Source of the DNA: Agarivorans sp. Alg241-V36
GTDB taxonomy: Bacteria > Pseudomonadota > Gammaproteobacteria > Enterobacterales > Celerinatantimonadaceae
Assembly: GCF_900537085.1 (NCBI RefSeq)
Contig: NZ_UNRE01000005.1
Span: 137 to 41,700 of the forward strand
DNA length: 41,564 nucleotides
Reading direction: 5' to 3'
In this document: piece after piece, positions 18,021 through 27,462 of the stretch
How the letters are laid out: every line of letters begins with the position of its first letter
How positions within the stretch are numbered: position 1 is the first letter of the stretch
Translations under genes and position numbers: made by a program
The notes under the pieces: generated by a model
The model's input: only the letters and a program-made list of their open reading frames with translations
Database searches by the model: none
Told to the model about the DNA's origin: nothing

Positions 18021-18056
18021 TTAAGTGAGCAACTAGCGCGCTAGTTGCTCACTTAA
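18021..18056 (-). terminator. 36-bp perfect palindrome, probable torECAD terminator
   Basis: Two 18-bp arms, beginning TTAAGTGAGCAACTAGCG, meet with no spacer. It starts 2 nt after the torD stop on the minus strand. The following bases (AACC) are not a T run, so it may be a terminator with weak U tract, an RNA-stabilising hairpin or a protein-binding site. Confidence 0.65.
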
Positions 18057-18057
18057 C

Positions 18058-18675
18058 TTATAACTCGGTTAGCTCTAAGTGTAAGTAGCCAACAAGTAAT
18101 TCGGCAAAGCCTTGGTAAAAGCCGCCCTTGCTAACCTTGCGTAATGCATCAAGCCACTGCGGCAACCAAGCCAGCAGGTGCTGATTAATAAAATCAGCTT
18201 GCTGCTGCGCAGGAGCTTCGCGCAAGATTAAATTGCCAAGGTAATCAAGCTGAATAGCAAGATGATCCGCCGGCTCATTAAACTTAGGGTCAACTTGCAG
18301 GCCTTGGCTTACCAGTAATGCACGCATTTTTTCATGCGACTCTTGGAACATAAGCTTGTTGGCCGACAGGTAAACCGAGGCATAAGGCGGCGCGCCTACT
18401 TTGCTGTCACTTAAAAACTGTTGGCAAAAATCAGCAGCCAGTTCTAGCTCTGGATGCTGATAAACGCTGAGCTTAGCTAGGCTGTTGTTAATCATCGATA
18501 CTGCAGAACTGAGTTCTGGCGTATCGGCTAAGTGTTCTAATAGCTCGGCACCTTCGCCTTCGCGATAAGCCGCCAATTGTTGTTTATCCAGCTCTTTAGT
18601 AAATACCGTAGCAAACCACCAATAGATGCTGGCGCGGATTTCATTTTCTTCGCTAATGCTAGCGCTTGCTGTCAT
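18058..18675 (-). CDS. torD: TorD molybdoenzyme chaperone
   Basis: This 205-aa cytoplasmic, all-helical chaperone binds the TorA signal peptide and prepares the apo-enzyme for molybdenum cofactor insertion and Tat export. The family pattern is visible: the EIRASIYWWFATVFTKEL start, FLSDSKVGAPPYASVYLS, and the EPADHLAIQLDYLGNLI motif. Its ATG follows the torA stop directly (TAAATG). It is the last gene of torECAD. Confidence 0.92.
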   Translation of the reverse strand: MTASASISEENEIRASIYWWFATVFTKELDKQQLAAYREGEGAELLEHLADTPELSSAVSMINNSLAKLSVYQHPELELAADFCQQFLSDSKVGAPPYASVYLSANKLMFQESHEKMRALLVSQGLQVDPKFNEPADHLAIQLDYLGNLILREAPAQQQADFINQHLLAWLPQWLDALRKVSKGGFYQGFAELLVGYLHLELTEL

Positions 18676-21144
18676 TTACGACATCTCCTTAGGGCCGCCA
18701 AAGGAGCTAACCGCCGGGACTTTGCCAGTAAATTTCTCATACTCTACCAAACAGGTATTGGCGCTGGTGGCCTGCGCTAGCTGGGAACTGCCAATATCCA
18801 TGGTAAGGGTATTAGGATCGCCATAGGTATCGAGTGCGCCAATGGTTTCATCCACCGGACCATACCAGGCACCTTCTTGCAAGCGAGCAACGCCTTTGGC
18901 GTAATCTTTAGATACCACTGCACCAGCCAGTAGTTGGCCGCGCTTATTAAATACGCGAACTAAGTCACCGTCTTTAATGCCACGCTTCTTGGCGTCTTCT
19001 GGATTAATGTATAAGGGCTCTCTGCCTTGCACAGCATAGGTAGCGCGAAATTCTTCCGAGTCACACATTTGTGAGTGCAGGCGCTTGTCGGGGTGACAAG
19101 ACTGCAGCCAAATTGGAAACTCTTCAGAGCCTGGACCGCCGTGTGAGCGTTCGGCTTTTTCAAACCACATTGGATGGCCTTGGCAGTCATCGTAGCCGTA
19201 ACGATCGATTTTGCGGCTAAAGATTTCAATAAACCCTGAAGGAGTGCCCAAGGCGTTGATTTCGGGATCTTCTCTAAAGTCAGCTTGGCGGGTCCAGTTT
19301 TCACCTTTACCAAAGTCTACCCAGCCCTCTTTCCAGAAGGTCATAAAGTCGGGCATTTCAAACTTGGCTTTGTTGGCTGCGGCGCACTCATCGTAAAGTT
19401 GCTTCACCCATTCCATTTCAGATTTGCCTTGGGTGTACTCTTTACTTTTGCCAAAGCGCTGAGTAAGCAGGGTGAAAATCTCAAAATCGGTTTTTGATTG
19501 ATACAGTGGGTCTACTAGCTTGTGCATGGCAATAATGCCGCGGTTGCTGTAAGAACCATATAAATCAATATCGTTACGCTCCCACTGGGTACAGGCTGGT
19601 AGCACGATGTCAGAGAAGCGGCAACTGGCTGTCCAGGTAAAGTCGATCGACACTACCGTTTCTAGCTTCTGGAAGGCCTTCTTCATGCGGTTGCGATCTT
19701 GGTGGTGATGCCAAGGGTTACAGCCAGAGAACACCATCATCTTAATGTCAGGTAGGGTGATTTTGGCGCCGTTGGAATTAATCACTTTACCCGGCTCCAT
19801 AATCGCATCAATCCAACGCGCTACCGGAATCGTGCTGCTGTAACCTTTAAAGTCTTGGTTCATATGAACCCGCTCGTTAGGTTTGTCAGGGTTACGCGGG
19901 AATGCACCCGGCGCGGCGGCACCGGTAGAAGGAACACCAATAGAACTGTAATGGTGGGCATAAGACACCCCACCGCCAGGTAAGCCTATTTGACCTAACA
20001 TGGCAGCAACGACTGCGCCCATCCAATAGGGTTGTTCGCCGTGTTGCTGGCGCTGAATACACCAACCAAAAATAATCTGAGTACGGTCGCTGGCCAGCAA
20101 GCGAGCAAACTCGCGGATCTCTTCTGCCGGTACGCCACAAATGGCTTCGGCCCATTCTGGAGTTTTTTCTACTTTGTCTTTAGATTCGCCAGTGACATAG
20201 GGAATGAATTCCTCAAAGCCTAAGGCGTAAGTATTGAGAAACTCTTTATCGTAAAGTTCTTCTTTATAAAGGGTGTGGGCAATCGCTAGCATGAATGGCA
20301 CGTCGGCCTGCGGATTTACATAGCGCTGCTCACAGTCTAAGTATTTTTGGGTTTTAGTGCGCACAGGGTCAACACTAATCACCCTAATTTGCTTGTTAGC
20401 AACTTTGTCTTTGAGCTGCTCTAAGTACTCGAAAGATTCGTGAGTTTCACAAGCCCAGCCTACTTGTAGATTCTTCATTAAATCGGTGGCCCAAAGCACC
20501 ACGGTTTTACTGTTATCAAGAATCAGTGGCCAAGAGGTGCCTTGCGCGTATACCTCAGTGGTACCAAGCACATAAGGCATAATGGTTTGCCCAGCACCGG
20601 TAGAGTAATCGCCGACTTTGTTTACCGAGAAGCCATGCATGGCAACCGCACGTTGCATGTGGTTACCACAAGAGTGTACTTGGCCAGTTTGGCGCCAGCC
20701 AGTTTGGCCAGCATGCAGCGCCCAAGGCCCGTAGTCTTTTTGTACACGCTCTAGCTCTTGATAGAACAAGTCGAGGGCTTCATCCCAAGTCACTCGAATA
20801 AAGCGGTTATCACCGCGCTGCGAGGTATCGCTTTTATTGCGTTTTAGGTACCAATCGTAGCGCACCATTGGGTAACGAATGCGTGAAGGGCTGTAAATAA
20901 TTCCCTTAATGCCTTTGAGCATTTCGGTAGGGTATTTATCTGCTTCAAATGGTTTTATCTCTTGCACTTTGCCAGCGTATACGCGGGCGCGAAATGCACC
21001 CCAATGCGAGCCCGAAACTTTCCAGCTTCCGGCTGTTTCTGCAGCGGCAGCATCATTTGAGACTGCCAATAAACTTGGGCCGATCAAAGTACTAGCGCTG
21101 GTGGCTAAAATGCCTTTGAGAAAACCGCGACGAGTAATTGCCAT
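18676..21144 (-). CDS. torA: Trimethylamine-N-oxide reductase, catalytic subunit
   Basis: This 822-aa periplasmic molybdoenzyme reduces TMAO to trimethylamine as terminal oxidase of anaerobic respiration. A Tat signal (TRRGFLKG, residues 4-11) with an Ala-rich cleavage region opens the protein. It lacks a Cys-rich iron-sulfur motif, as expected for the DMSO/TMAO reductase type. Family signatures include the [15 protein letters not shown] beta strand, [24 protein letters not shown] with the likely Mo-ligand Ser, and HLHSQ-like pterin contacts near the C terminus. Length matches TorA (about 829-848 aa). It receives electrons from TorC, encoded just upstream. Confidence 0.96.
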   Translation of the reverse strand: MAITRRGFLKGILATSASTLIGPSLLAVSNDAAAAETAGSWKVSGSHWGAFRARVYAGKVQEIKPFEADKYPTEMLKGIKGIIYSPSRIRYPMVRYDWYLKRNKSDTSQRGDNRFIRVTWDEALDLFYQELERVQKDYGPWALHAGQTGWRQTGQVHSCGNHMQRAVAMHGFSVNKVGDYSTGAGQTIMPYVLGTTEVYAQGTSWPLILDNSKTVVLWATDLMKNLQVGWACETHESFEYLEQLKDKVANKQIRVISVDPVRTKTQKYLDCEQRYVNPQADVPFMLAIAHTLYKEELYDKEFLNTYALGFEEFIPYVTGESKDKVEKTPEWAEAICGVPAEEIREFARLLASDRTQIIFGWCIQRQQHGEQPYWMGAVVAAMLGQIGLPGGGVSYAHHYSSIGVPSTGAAAPGAFPRNPDKPNERVHMNQDFKGYSSTIPVARWIDAIMEPGKVINSNGAKITLPDIKMMVFSGCNPWHHHQDRNRMKKAFQKLETVVSIDFTWTASCRFSDIVLPACTQWERNDIDLYGSYSNRGIIAMHKLVDPLYQSKTDFEIFTLLTQRFGKSKEYTQGKSEMEWVKQLYDECAAANKAKFEMPDFMTFWKEGWVDFGKGENWTRQADFREDPEINALGTPSGFIEIFSRKIDRYGYDDCQGHPMWFEKAERSHGGPGSEEFPIWLQSCHPDKRLHSQMCDSEEFRATYAVQGREPLYINPEDAKKRGIKDGDLVRVFNKRGQLLAGAVVSKDYAKGVARLQEGAWYGPVDETIGALDTYGDPNTLTMDIGSSQLAQATSANTCLVEYEKFTGKVPAVSSFGGPKEMS

Positions 21145-21157
21145 GTTAATCTCCTTG

Positions 21158-22339
21158 TTAGTGGCCAGCGTCAGAAAAATCTGAAGAATGTAATTGTAGG
21201 TATTTTAATACCAGCGCTTGGGTATCACCGTCTAAATTCACAAACGACAACATCCCGTTAAACATACCTGGCCAGGTATTGGTGTCGAAGTGATTTTCGG
21301 CTGGCTGGGTATGACAAACACTACAGGCCGTATCGTAAGTGGTTTTAGCAAATTGCCAGAGGGTTTCGCGTGAATCGGTGAGTGAGCCATTGCGCATCCA
21401 CAGTTCTACTGAAACTTTTTGCCAAGGCAAACCGGTTAGGTCGTCCTCTTTGGTTTCGCCTTTCTGGAAGATGCTATCGTTTTGCGCCACTTCTTTGGTT
21501 AAGAAGCCGTCGTTGATGTTCATGGCAAAGTCTTCAAACAGTACTCGGCCAAAACCTTTAGTTTTACGCCAGCCGTCTATTTCTACTTTTATCGCATCGC
21601 CGTTCACTTCGATAATTTTCACCGCTGTGGCTGCATTAAGCTGGCCTGCTTCTTCATTAAGCTCTTGGCTGGTGAACATCGGCAGTTGGCGAACGCTGTA
21701 GTAGGTTTCTCCCTGTTTGTAACCTGAGGTGGACATTTCTTCGAGCTTAGCTAAGGTGCCTTCGCCAGAATTCATGTTTTCAGGCAGCTCGTGAGCAATG
21801 CCTTTGTGGCAATCAATGCAGCTTTGGTCGCGCTCGGCGGCCATTTTCATTTGCACTTGGGCGCGCTCAGACATGGAGTCAAAGTCCATGCTGTTGTAGT
21901 TATGGCAGTTTTTACATTCTAAGGAGTTGTTGGCAGTGAAGCGGTCCCATTCGTGCTGGGCTAGTTCACCACGTTTTGCTAAGAATTTTTCACGAGTATT
22001 AATGGTGCCAAATATTGCGCCGTATACTTCTTTAGAGGCCTGCATTTTACGGGCGATTTTGTCTGTCCAATTATGGGGGACGTGACAATCTGGGCAGGTG
22101 GCCCGCACTCCAGAGTTGTTTTTCCAGTGAACTGTTTCTTGTAGTTCTACATAGACATTGTCGGCCATTTCGTGACAGCCAATACAGAATTCTTCGGTAT
22201 TGGTGACTTCTAGAGCGGTATTAAAGCCGCCCCAGAAAATGATACCGGCAACAAATCCGCCAATAGTCAAAAAACCAAAGCTTAAATGTACGCTTGGTTT
22301 GCTCACTATTGACCAAAATTTCTTCAGCATATTTTTCAT
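21158..22339 (-). CDS. torC: Pentahaem c-type cytochrome TorC
   Basis: This is a 393-aa membrane-anchored cytochrome of the NapC/NirT type. An N-terminal TM helix (about 17-37) precedes four haem motifs (CIGCH, CPDCH, CKNCH, CIDCH) in the first ~180 residues. A C-terminal domain carries the fifth motif CSVCH, as in E. coli TorC. It moves electrons from menaquinol to periplasmic TorA. The gene lies 13 nt before torA and 56 nt after torE. Confidence 0.95.
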   Translation of the reverse strand: MKNMLKKFWSIVSKPSVHLSFGFLTIGGFVAGIIFWGGFNTALEVTNTEEFCIGCHEMADNVYVELQETVHWKNNSGVRATCPDCHVPHNWTDKIARKMQASKEVYGAIFGTINTREKFLAKRGELAQHEWDRFTANNSLECKNCHNYNSMDFDSMSERAQVQMKMAAERDQSCIDCHKGIAHELPENMNSGEGTLAKLEEMSTSGYKQGETYYSVRQLPMFTSQELNEEAGQLNAATAVKIIEVNGDAIKVEIDGWRKTKGFGRVLFEDFAMNINDGFLTKEVAQNDSIFQKGETKEDDLTGLPWQKVSVELWMRNGSLTDSRETLWQFAKTTYDTACSVCHTQPAENHFDTNTWPGMFNGMLSFVNLDGDTQALVLKYLQLHSSDFSDAGH

Positions 22340-22395
22340 GGTGGTGTCTCACATTGCTGCGAATTGTTTAGTAATAAAAAGAAAGGGCAGAGCGA

Positions 22396-22566
22396 TTAAC
22401 CGTGTCCCGGTGGGCCCATCATTATCTGGAGCATCCAAACAATAAAGCCATAACCGCCTACGGTGACCACTGCCAAAATGGGAAACAGCACAACAGCGAT
22501 AAATAGAAATACTTTCCACTCATCCATTTTACTGGGGCTCGGTTCCACCACATTATTCTTAGACAT
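22396..22566 (-). CDS. torE: TorE small membrane protein (NapE/TorE family)
   Basis: A 56-aa protein was read directly from the minus strand. It begins MSKNNVVEPSPSKMDEWKVF, continues with one hydrophobic helix (about 20-50, FLFIAVVLFPILAVVTVGGY), and ends GPPGHG. A short polar N terminus with a single TM helix fits the TorE/NapE family, whose members open tor operons in Shewanella and nap operons elsewhere; the function is not well defined. An AGGAG-containing stretch (TAGGAGTGC) lies upstream of the ATG. It is the first gene of torECAD. Confidence 0.88.
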   Translation of the reverse strand: MSKNNVVEPSPSKMDEWKVFLFIAVVLFPILAVVTVGGYGFIVWMLQIMMGPPGHG

Positions 22567-22683
22567 GCAAAAGCACTCCTACATTAATGTTATGTATATA
22601 AATTTAACTTAGTCTTGATATGTAGTTTTGACCAGTTTCACCGATGTTTTTTGTGATTATAGGTGTCACTTAGTCGCAGCAAA
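22567..22683 (-). promoter_or_regulatory. torECAD promoter region
   Basis: The 117-bp gap between tapT and torE must include the tor promoter. It is AT-rich (TATATAAATTTAACTTAG). I looked for TorR boxes, FNR and CRP sites and found none that I would defend. No torRST genes occur in this window. Confidence 0.4.
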
Positions 22684-23298
22684 TTAGTAGCGTTTTTTGA
22701 TCGCCGCTGGCATTGCTGATAGTTGCTGGTTTGCAAGGGCGCGTAGTATACCCACTAAAGGAGTAGGGTCAAACATTTCTAACTGGTTTAGTGCGTATCC
22801 AATTGCTTCTATGGTGGATAGGCCTTTATCTATCGATGTTTTACGTATTTTATATTGGCCGTGTGGGGCGCGGTCGAAATGAAATTGTTCTAAATCTTGT
22901 AACCAAGGATTGAGGTGCCACAGCTTTTTGGCTTTTCGCCAAGTGCCATCAAGTAGCAAAATGGTGGGGAAAGAATCTGCAACTACAGAAGCCGCATTTT
23001 TACTGGTTGCTCTGTGCTCTATAGCTTGGCTGGTTTCGCTGGGGTAAATCAGTAAAAATTGATCTGGATTTAGCTCAACTTGCTGCTTTAGCTCGGCAAA
23101 ATCCTCCTCCGTTTCACCCACCATAATTTGGGCATTGCCGAGGGCTAAACAAGCAAGGTGGGCAGTGCCTTTGGCATGTTGTTGTTCGCTGGGGTGCTGC
23201 AAAACAATCACTGGGTGAGAATGTGTGCAATGGGGAATGTCTGCGCACAAACAGTGGCTTTGAGGGCGCAAGCAGCGCGGGCAACGAACTCGACTCAT
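22684..23298 (-). CDS. tapT: tRNA-uridine aminocarboxypropyltransferase (DTW domain)
   Basis: This 204-aa protein is of the DTW/TapT family, which makes acp3U in the tRNA variable loop from S-adenosylmethionine. Cys motifs CPRCLRPQSHCLC at the N terminus suggest a metal site. The DTW signature reads LLLDGTWRKAKKLW, followed by the conserved KGLSTIEAIGYAL. I start at the ATG giving MSRVRCPRC because AAGAGAA lies before it. An in-frame ATG 10 codons upstream (23328) is less likely. Confidence 0.85.
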   Translation of the reverse strand: MSRVRCPRCLRPQSHCLCADIPHCTHSHPVIVLQHPSEQQHAKGTAHLACLALGNAQIMVGETEEDFAELKQQVELNPDQFLLIYPSETSQAIEHRATSKNAASVVADSFPTILLLDGTWRKAKKLWHLNPWLQDLEQFHFDRAPHGQYKIRKTSIDKGLSTIEAIGYALNQLEMFDPTPLVGILRALANQQLSAMPAAIKKRY

Positions 23299-23437
23299 TG
23301 TTCTCTTAGATAAATAAAGGCGCAGCAATTATAAGCTAATGTTTGGGGCTGTTGAACTTTCGAGCTTATTTTTGCAGTAGTTTGTGGCTTATTTATATTA
23401 GGCAAAGGTTTTAATCTGCAGTTAGCCTGCATCAGAA

Positions 23438-24232
23438 CTAGGGTAATTCACAATACTCTGCTTGTTGTTGCAATAGCCAAGTGCGAATGTCTTCTGGGCA
23501 ATGATTAGACAAGTGTAAGTAGGTAGGCAGCTCTGCCACCAAATCTGGCCAAGCTTTAAGTTGTCCTTCTGCGAGGCGAGACTCAACACTTATTTGCGGC
23601 AAAATTGCCCAGCCTAAGGCGGCTTCTAGCGCGTCGAGCAATAAAGTTTCTCCAATAAACAAGTTGCTTTGCTGGGGCTCGCGAATATCAAACAGCTTTA
23701 AGTGGCCATCAAAGCGTTGCTGATGATTAACCAACTTGGGGTGAGCGACCTTGATTAACTTAGCCGGGCGCCAATTAAGCACTTGGGTGTCTTTTTGTTG
23801 GCTTTGAGCTGAGAAGCTAAAGTGAACCTGTTGTTGGCTATTGCCGCTAAAGTGCAGATCCAGTAAAGGATCAAAACGCTGCAATTGATTGGCTAGCAAG
23901 GTAAGCCAAGGGCTAGGAAACCACGACTGATAGCTAATACTCAGCTTAAGGCTTTTTCCCAATTGTAGATGGCGACAATGGCGTTGTAACTCCTGGTAGC
24001 GACTAACGATGAGTTCTGCTTGTTCAATTAGCGCAAGCCCAGCCGAACTGAGTGGAAAGGGCGCGGCATGTTGATTGAACAAGCAGCAAGCAAGTTGCTT
24101 TTCTAGTTGGTCAATTCGCTGTATTACCTGCCTTTCTGTGCACTTAAGCTGCTCGGCACATTTTATTACGTTGCCATGTTTAGCGAGGCATACAAAGGCT
24201 TCTAAGGCGGCTTGTTTAGCTGGTTCATCCAT
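23438..24232 (-). CDS. Divergent LysR-type regulator (first of pair)
   Basis: This 264-aa protein has an N-terminal helix-turn-helix of LysR form (about 8-65; ALEAFVCLAKHGNVIKCAEQL, ending LEKQLACCLFNQ). A short substrate-binding-like region ends with ALGWAILPQISVES, the usual LysR C-terminal block. It is shorter than the ~300-aa norm, and its effector domain is poorly conserved. The start is uncertain: ATG 24232 is used, with GTG 24241 as alternative. It overlaps the end of the next LysR-like gene, so the two are probably co-expressed. The target is unknown. Confidence 0.7.
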   Translation of the reverse strand: MDEPAKQAALEAFVCLAKHGNVIKCAEQLKCTERQVIQRIDQLEKQLACCLFNQHAAPFPLSSAGLALIEQAELIVSRYQELQRHCRHLQLGKSLKLSISYQSWFPSPWLTLLANQLQRFDPLLDLHFSGNSQQQVHFSFSAQSQQKDTQVLNWRPAKLIKVAHPKLVNHQQRFDGHLKLFDIREPQQSNLFIGETLLLDALEAALGWAILPQISVESRLAEGQLKAWPDLVAELPTYLHLSNHCPEDIRTWLLQQQAEYCELP

Positions 24233-25076
24233 CGTAGGCACTCAAACTCAACAGGTTTAAACATTGCGCTACTTGACTGTCGTGCTGGCTGTTTAACCAG
24301 AGTATTTCAATTTCTAGTTTGGTGGGCGAGAAATAGTTACTTAGGTGCAACTCAATTAAGCTGCCATTGCGAAAGCTCGACTCCAGCCAGTGGCGTGGTG
24401 CAATTGCCCAGCCCATTCCTAGTACTAAGAGGTCGTGTAGCATTTCTCGGTGGCTCAATTGCCAGCAGTTTACCCGGTTTAGTTGCAGCTCTAGCGGCAG
24501 ATGGTTTAAACACAGTTGGCGGTGGCGCTGTAATTGTTCGGCGCTTAGTTGCTGGTGTTTACTTAAGCTATGGCGCGCCGCGCAGGCCAGCGCTAAGCTC
24601 AAATTACAATAGCGGCGAGAATGGGTTTTTGGTGGTTTATTTTGTTGGGCAACCCGTAGGGCAATGTCAATATTGCCGTTAACTAATTGCTGTTGCAGTT
24701 GGTTACTGCTTAGTTGCACCAGTTTCAGCTGTTGCAGCGACAGCTCGCTAATAAAACGTGGGTAGCATTGCAGAAGGCTTTGACTAGGGACAAACTCATC
24801 CAAACCAATAACAATTTGTTGCGGCTGGGGTTTAACTACTGGGCTTTGTAGAAAGTTATCCAGTTGTAGTTGTAGCTGTTTAGCGCGTTGGTAAAGCTGC
24901 TGACCTTGCTCATTGAGGCGGCTATAGTCTGGGTCGAATAGCCTGCAGTTTAGTGATTGCTCTAAGTCCGCAAAGATTTTCCTTCTGCTACTAGGGCTGG
25001 TCACCTCGGGGTAATGGTGGCGTTGCTCATAGGCTTTAACAAACCTACTGAGCAAGCCAATATCCGCTTGCTGCAT
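24225..25076 (-). CDS. Divergent LysR-type regulator (second of pair)
   Basis: This 283-aa protein has a weak LysR helix-turn-helix (about 5-65; LLSRFVKAYEQRHHYPEV, DLEQSLNCRLFDP). The second helix lacks the usual Ala-rich core and reads TSPSSRRKI. The effector part has LysR-like blocks such as NGNIDIALRV and LLVLGMGWAIAPRHWLES. It is rich in Gln and Leu. It is upstream of, and overlaps, the other LysR-like gene. Nothing in the sequence tells the ligand or regulon. Confidence 0.72.
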   Translation of the reverse strand: MQQADIGLLSRFVKAYEQRHHYPEVTSPSSRRKIFADLEQSLNCRLFDPDYSRLNEQGQQLYQRAKQLQLQLDNFLQSPVVKPQPQQIVIGLDEFVPSQSLLQCYPRFISELSLQQLKLVQLSSNQLQQQLVNGNIDIALRVAQQNKPPKTHSRRYCNLSLALACAARHSLSKHQQLSAEQLQRHRQLCLNHLPLELQLNRVNCWQLSHREMLHDLLVLGMGWAIAPRHWLESSFRNGSLIELHLSNYFSPTKLEIEILWLNSQHDSQVAQCLNLLSLSAYDG

Positions 25077-25131
25077 TCTCTTTGGCCATGCTGATTATGT
25101 CTTTTAAGGCTAGCAGAGAATAGCTGAGCTG

Positions 25132-25515
25132 TTAGAACATGTATCGAACACCTGCGCTAGCTTCGAGTTTCACCTCTAAATCGTCAATCACATAAACAAT
25201 GGGTTGTAGTTCGGCGAAGAAACGAAATTTGTCTACCACGGTATGCGCGCCGAACACGGCACGAGCGCCTAGTTTATGGTGATGGTGGTCGCTCCATTTA
25301 CCGCCAAAGCCGTAATAAAAGTACTGTTGATCGGGAAAGCCAATGATTTTGTCGCCACTAAGTGAAAAATCGTTAAGCCCAACGTTGACTCGAATGTCAT
25401 TAAACTGAGCGCTAATTCCGTTATCGCTGCCAACCATTACTCCAAGCTCGGGATTGGCTTTAGCCGAAAGTGTCACCAAGCTAAGTGCACTTACAGCAAA
25501 TATTGCAATTTTCAT
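25132..25515 (-). CDS. Small secreted, possible outer-membrane beta-barrel protein
   Basis: This 127-aa protein has a signal peptide ending near AKA and alternating short beta strands through the mature part. It has a DHHHHK cluster (about residues 76-81) and a C-terminal VRYMF ending in Phe, as common in outer-membrane barrels. It resembles small YfaZ/OmpW-like barrels only in general form; no family is assigned. The His cluster might bind metal. It is a single gene. Confidence 0.65.
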   Translation of the reverse strand: MKIAIFAVSALSLVTLSAKANPELGVMVGSDNGISAQFNDIRVNVGLNDFSLSGDKIIGFPDQQYFYYGFGGKWSDHHHHKLGARAVFGAHTVVDKFRFFAELQPIVYVIDDLEVKLEASAGVRYMF

Positions 25516-25802
25516 AGTTACCTCATTTATAGTTTGTTGGGCATTCTAGAGATAGCCCACCGCAAGGTAAACTAAACAGCTGTTGCTTTTATCGACAAGC
25601 CTGCGCAGATATCGTGACAGGCTAAGCTAATTTGGCTAATTGCAGCGAAATAGTGCTTGTTGAGGGGGGAAATGCGTGCTAAATGTAAGGTAAGTGGTTG
25701 ATACTCATATAAGGGTTCACCATTTTATGAAGTTGCCGAGAGTGGTTTATCTCCCTTCTCCAGCTTCTAAGCGCTAGCTATTTTTAGTCGTAAGGAGTGC
25801 TT

Positions 25803-26012
25803 ATGAGAACAGAACAAGCGTTCGCCAATACCGGATTGTTAAGCCGTTACTTAGCAGAAAGAGAGCAATTTTTTAAAGGAGCATGCTGCTTTGTTCCTGA
25901 TTCCCACCATAGCCTTAAAGAGCAGCAACACAGTGCCTTACAACACGCCTATCAACAATCTTGGATTAGCATTTCCGAACTTCAACACTGGTCACAACAA
26001 CTGGATTTGTGA
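25803..26012 (+). CDS. Hypothetical 69-aa protein
   Basis: The frame starts at an ATG with TAAGGAG five bases upstream, which decides for 25803 over an in-frame GTG at 25797 inside that ribosome site. The product is helical and Gln/His-rich (SLKEQQHSALQHAYQQSW) with a CC pair and ends QHWSQQLDL; no family is recognised. Its last ~30 bp overlap the convergent end of menE. Confidence 0.6.
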   Translation: MRTEQAFANTGLLSRYLAEREQFFKGACCFVPDSHHSLKEQQHSALQHAYQQSWISISELQHWSQQLDL

Positions 26013-27388
26013 TTAGCTAATTTGCTCAGCTCGCTACGCGATGGCTTTAGCGAGTTGTGAGCAGGTAAGTCAAAATAGGCGATCGGCAGTTTGATCGCCG
26101 CCAGCTGCTGACGTAAAAACAGATCCAGCTGCTGCTTATCTAGCTTTTGTTCGGCCTTAATAAAAGCCACCGGACATTGGCCGTACTCACTATTTTGTTG
26201 CGCAACCACCACTGCTTGATTAATTTGTGGATGCTGCAACAGCGCTAGCTCAATTTCTTCGGGTTGAATATTCTCGCCAGCACAAATAAACATATTGTTA
26301 CTACGACCTAAAGTATAAAGGTGAGCGCCCTCAATTAAGCCTCTATCACCGCTATTAAACCAACCATCGGGTTCGCACGCTTTCAAAATCTCGCCGTTTT
26401 TCCAATAACCTAGGAACAAGGTTTTACCACGTAGGTGAATTTCGCCTTGGTGTATTTTGGCGCGGCGATGCGGCAAAATCTGATAACTGTTTTGCCCCAA
26501 GCTGTGATGACGGGTGGCAATTTGCGAGCTCATTTCACTGCTGCCATAAGAGTTGTATACATGAAAGCCACGGCTAATCGCTTGTTCCAATAAACTCTCG
26601 TTACAGGCTGCGCCACCAATCAAGATATGTTTTAGTTTTAAGCTATTGGCCCAAAACTTTGCTTGGGTGAGCAAGCGATAAAGTTGGGTGGGCACCAGCG
26701 AGACATGGGTGGTCGCACTAGCTAACAAGTCGGGAAAGACTCGGCCTTTATTTTGCGCAATCACAATCCGCGCACCGGCCAATATACAGCGCCATACTAT
26801 GGCTTGGCCGCCAATATGGTAAAGCGGCAAAGACAATAACCATTGGTCTTGGTGGTTGAGAGGGATCATCGCTTGTGAGCCCTGAGCGCTGTAGTAGTGG
26901 TTTCGCCAGCAGTGCACCACGGCTTTAGGTGGGCCGCTACTGCCAGAAGTAAACACCATGCTCATAGGAGCTTCGCTGTCGAGCTCGCCAGCATCACAGC
27001 CGCTAAGTGCTTGATGAGGGTTAAATTCGACCCGCTTGCCTTGGTTTAAGCTCAGATCCAAGTTGCTCCAATAAAACTGGCACTCTACGGTTGCGCTTAA
27101 GGCCTGCAATTGGCTGAGAGGGTGGTGGTGATTGAGCGGGCAGAAAATATAGCCTAGCTCTAAGCTTGCTAGCTGCAATAGCAGCATGCGTAGCGGATCT
27201 TCACCAAAGCAACATAGTCTTGAGCCTTTCGTAAGGCCTTGCAAGCGCAATTGCTCAGCCGCGGCCTTAACCATGGCATAAAGCTGCTGATAGCTGACAT
27301 GCTGTTGGCCAATGCTTAGTGCGATGTGCTCGGGTCTAAGTTGGCTTTGCTGTTGCAGTGCGTGGGTCGACAAAGAAAGGGTGCTCAT
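25982..27388 (-). CDS. menE: o-Succinylbenzoate-CoA ligase
   Basis: This 468-aa adenylate-forming ligase activates o-succinylbenzoate with CoA in menaquinone synthesis. AMP-binding signatures are visible: MVFTSGSSGPPKAVVHCW, the YGSSEMSS block, and GWFNSGDRGLIEG, followed by the C-terminal subdomain with AGENIQPEEIE. The start MSTLSLSTHALQQQ is chosen; a frame extended 17 codons upstream has no support. No other men genes are here. MenE fits the menaquinol need of TorC, but the two are not adjacent. Confidence 0.85.
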   Translation of the reverse strand: MSTLSLSTHALQQQSQLRPEHIALSIGQQHVSYQQLYAMVKAAAEQLRLQGLTKGSRLCCFGEDPLRMLLLQLASLELGYIFCPLNHHHPLSQLQALSATVECQFYWSNLDLSLNQGKRVEFNPHQALSGCDAGELDSEAPMSMVFTSGSSGPPKAVVHCWRNHYYSAQGSQAMIPLNHQDQWLLSLPLYHIGGQAIVWRCILAGARIVIAQNKGRVFPDLLASATTHVSLVPTQLYRLLTQAKFWANSLKLKHILIGGAACNESLLEQAISRGFHVYNSYGSSEMSSQIATRHHSLGQNSYQILPHRRAKIHQGEIHLRGKTLFLGYWKNGEILKACEPDGWFNSGDRGLIEGAHLYTLGRSNNMFICAGENIQPEEIELALLQHPQINQAVVVAQQNSEYGQCPVAFIKAEQKLDKQQLDLFLRQQLAAIKLPIAYFDLPAHNSLKPSRSELSKLANHKSSCCDQC

Positions 27389-27462
27389 AGCGGCATTATG
27401 CCGCAAAAGGTGATGCTTGTCGCCGCTGGCAAATCTCACCAGCGGCGCAGTGCTATGCAGGG

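Noticed and set aside
22567-22683. CRP site (GTGA...TCAC) upstream of torE
   Set aside because: The half-sites are 9 bases apart instead of 6, so the spacing is wrong.
24212-24682. 156-codon plus-strand frame opposite the second LysR-like gene
   Set aside because: Antisense shadow of a gene with recognisable LysR blocks; no ribosome site.
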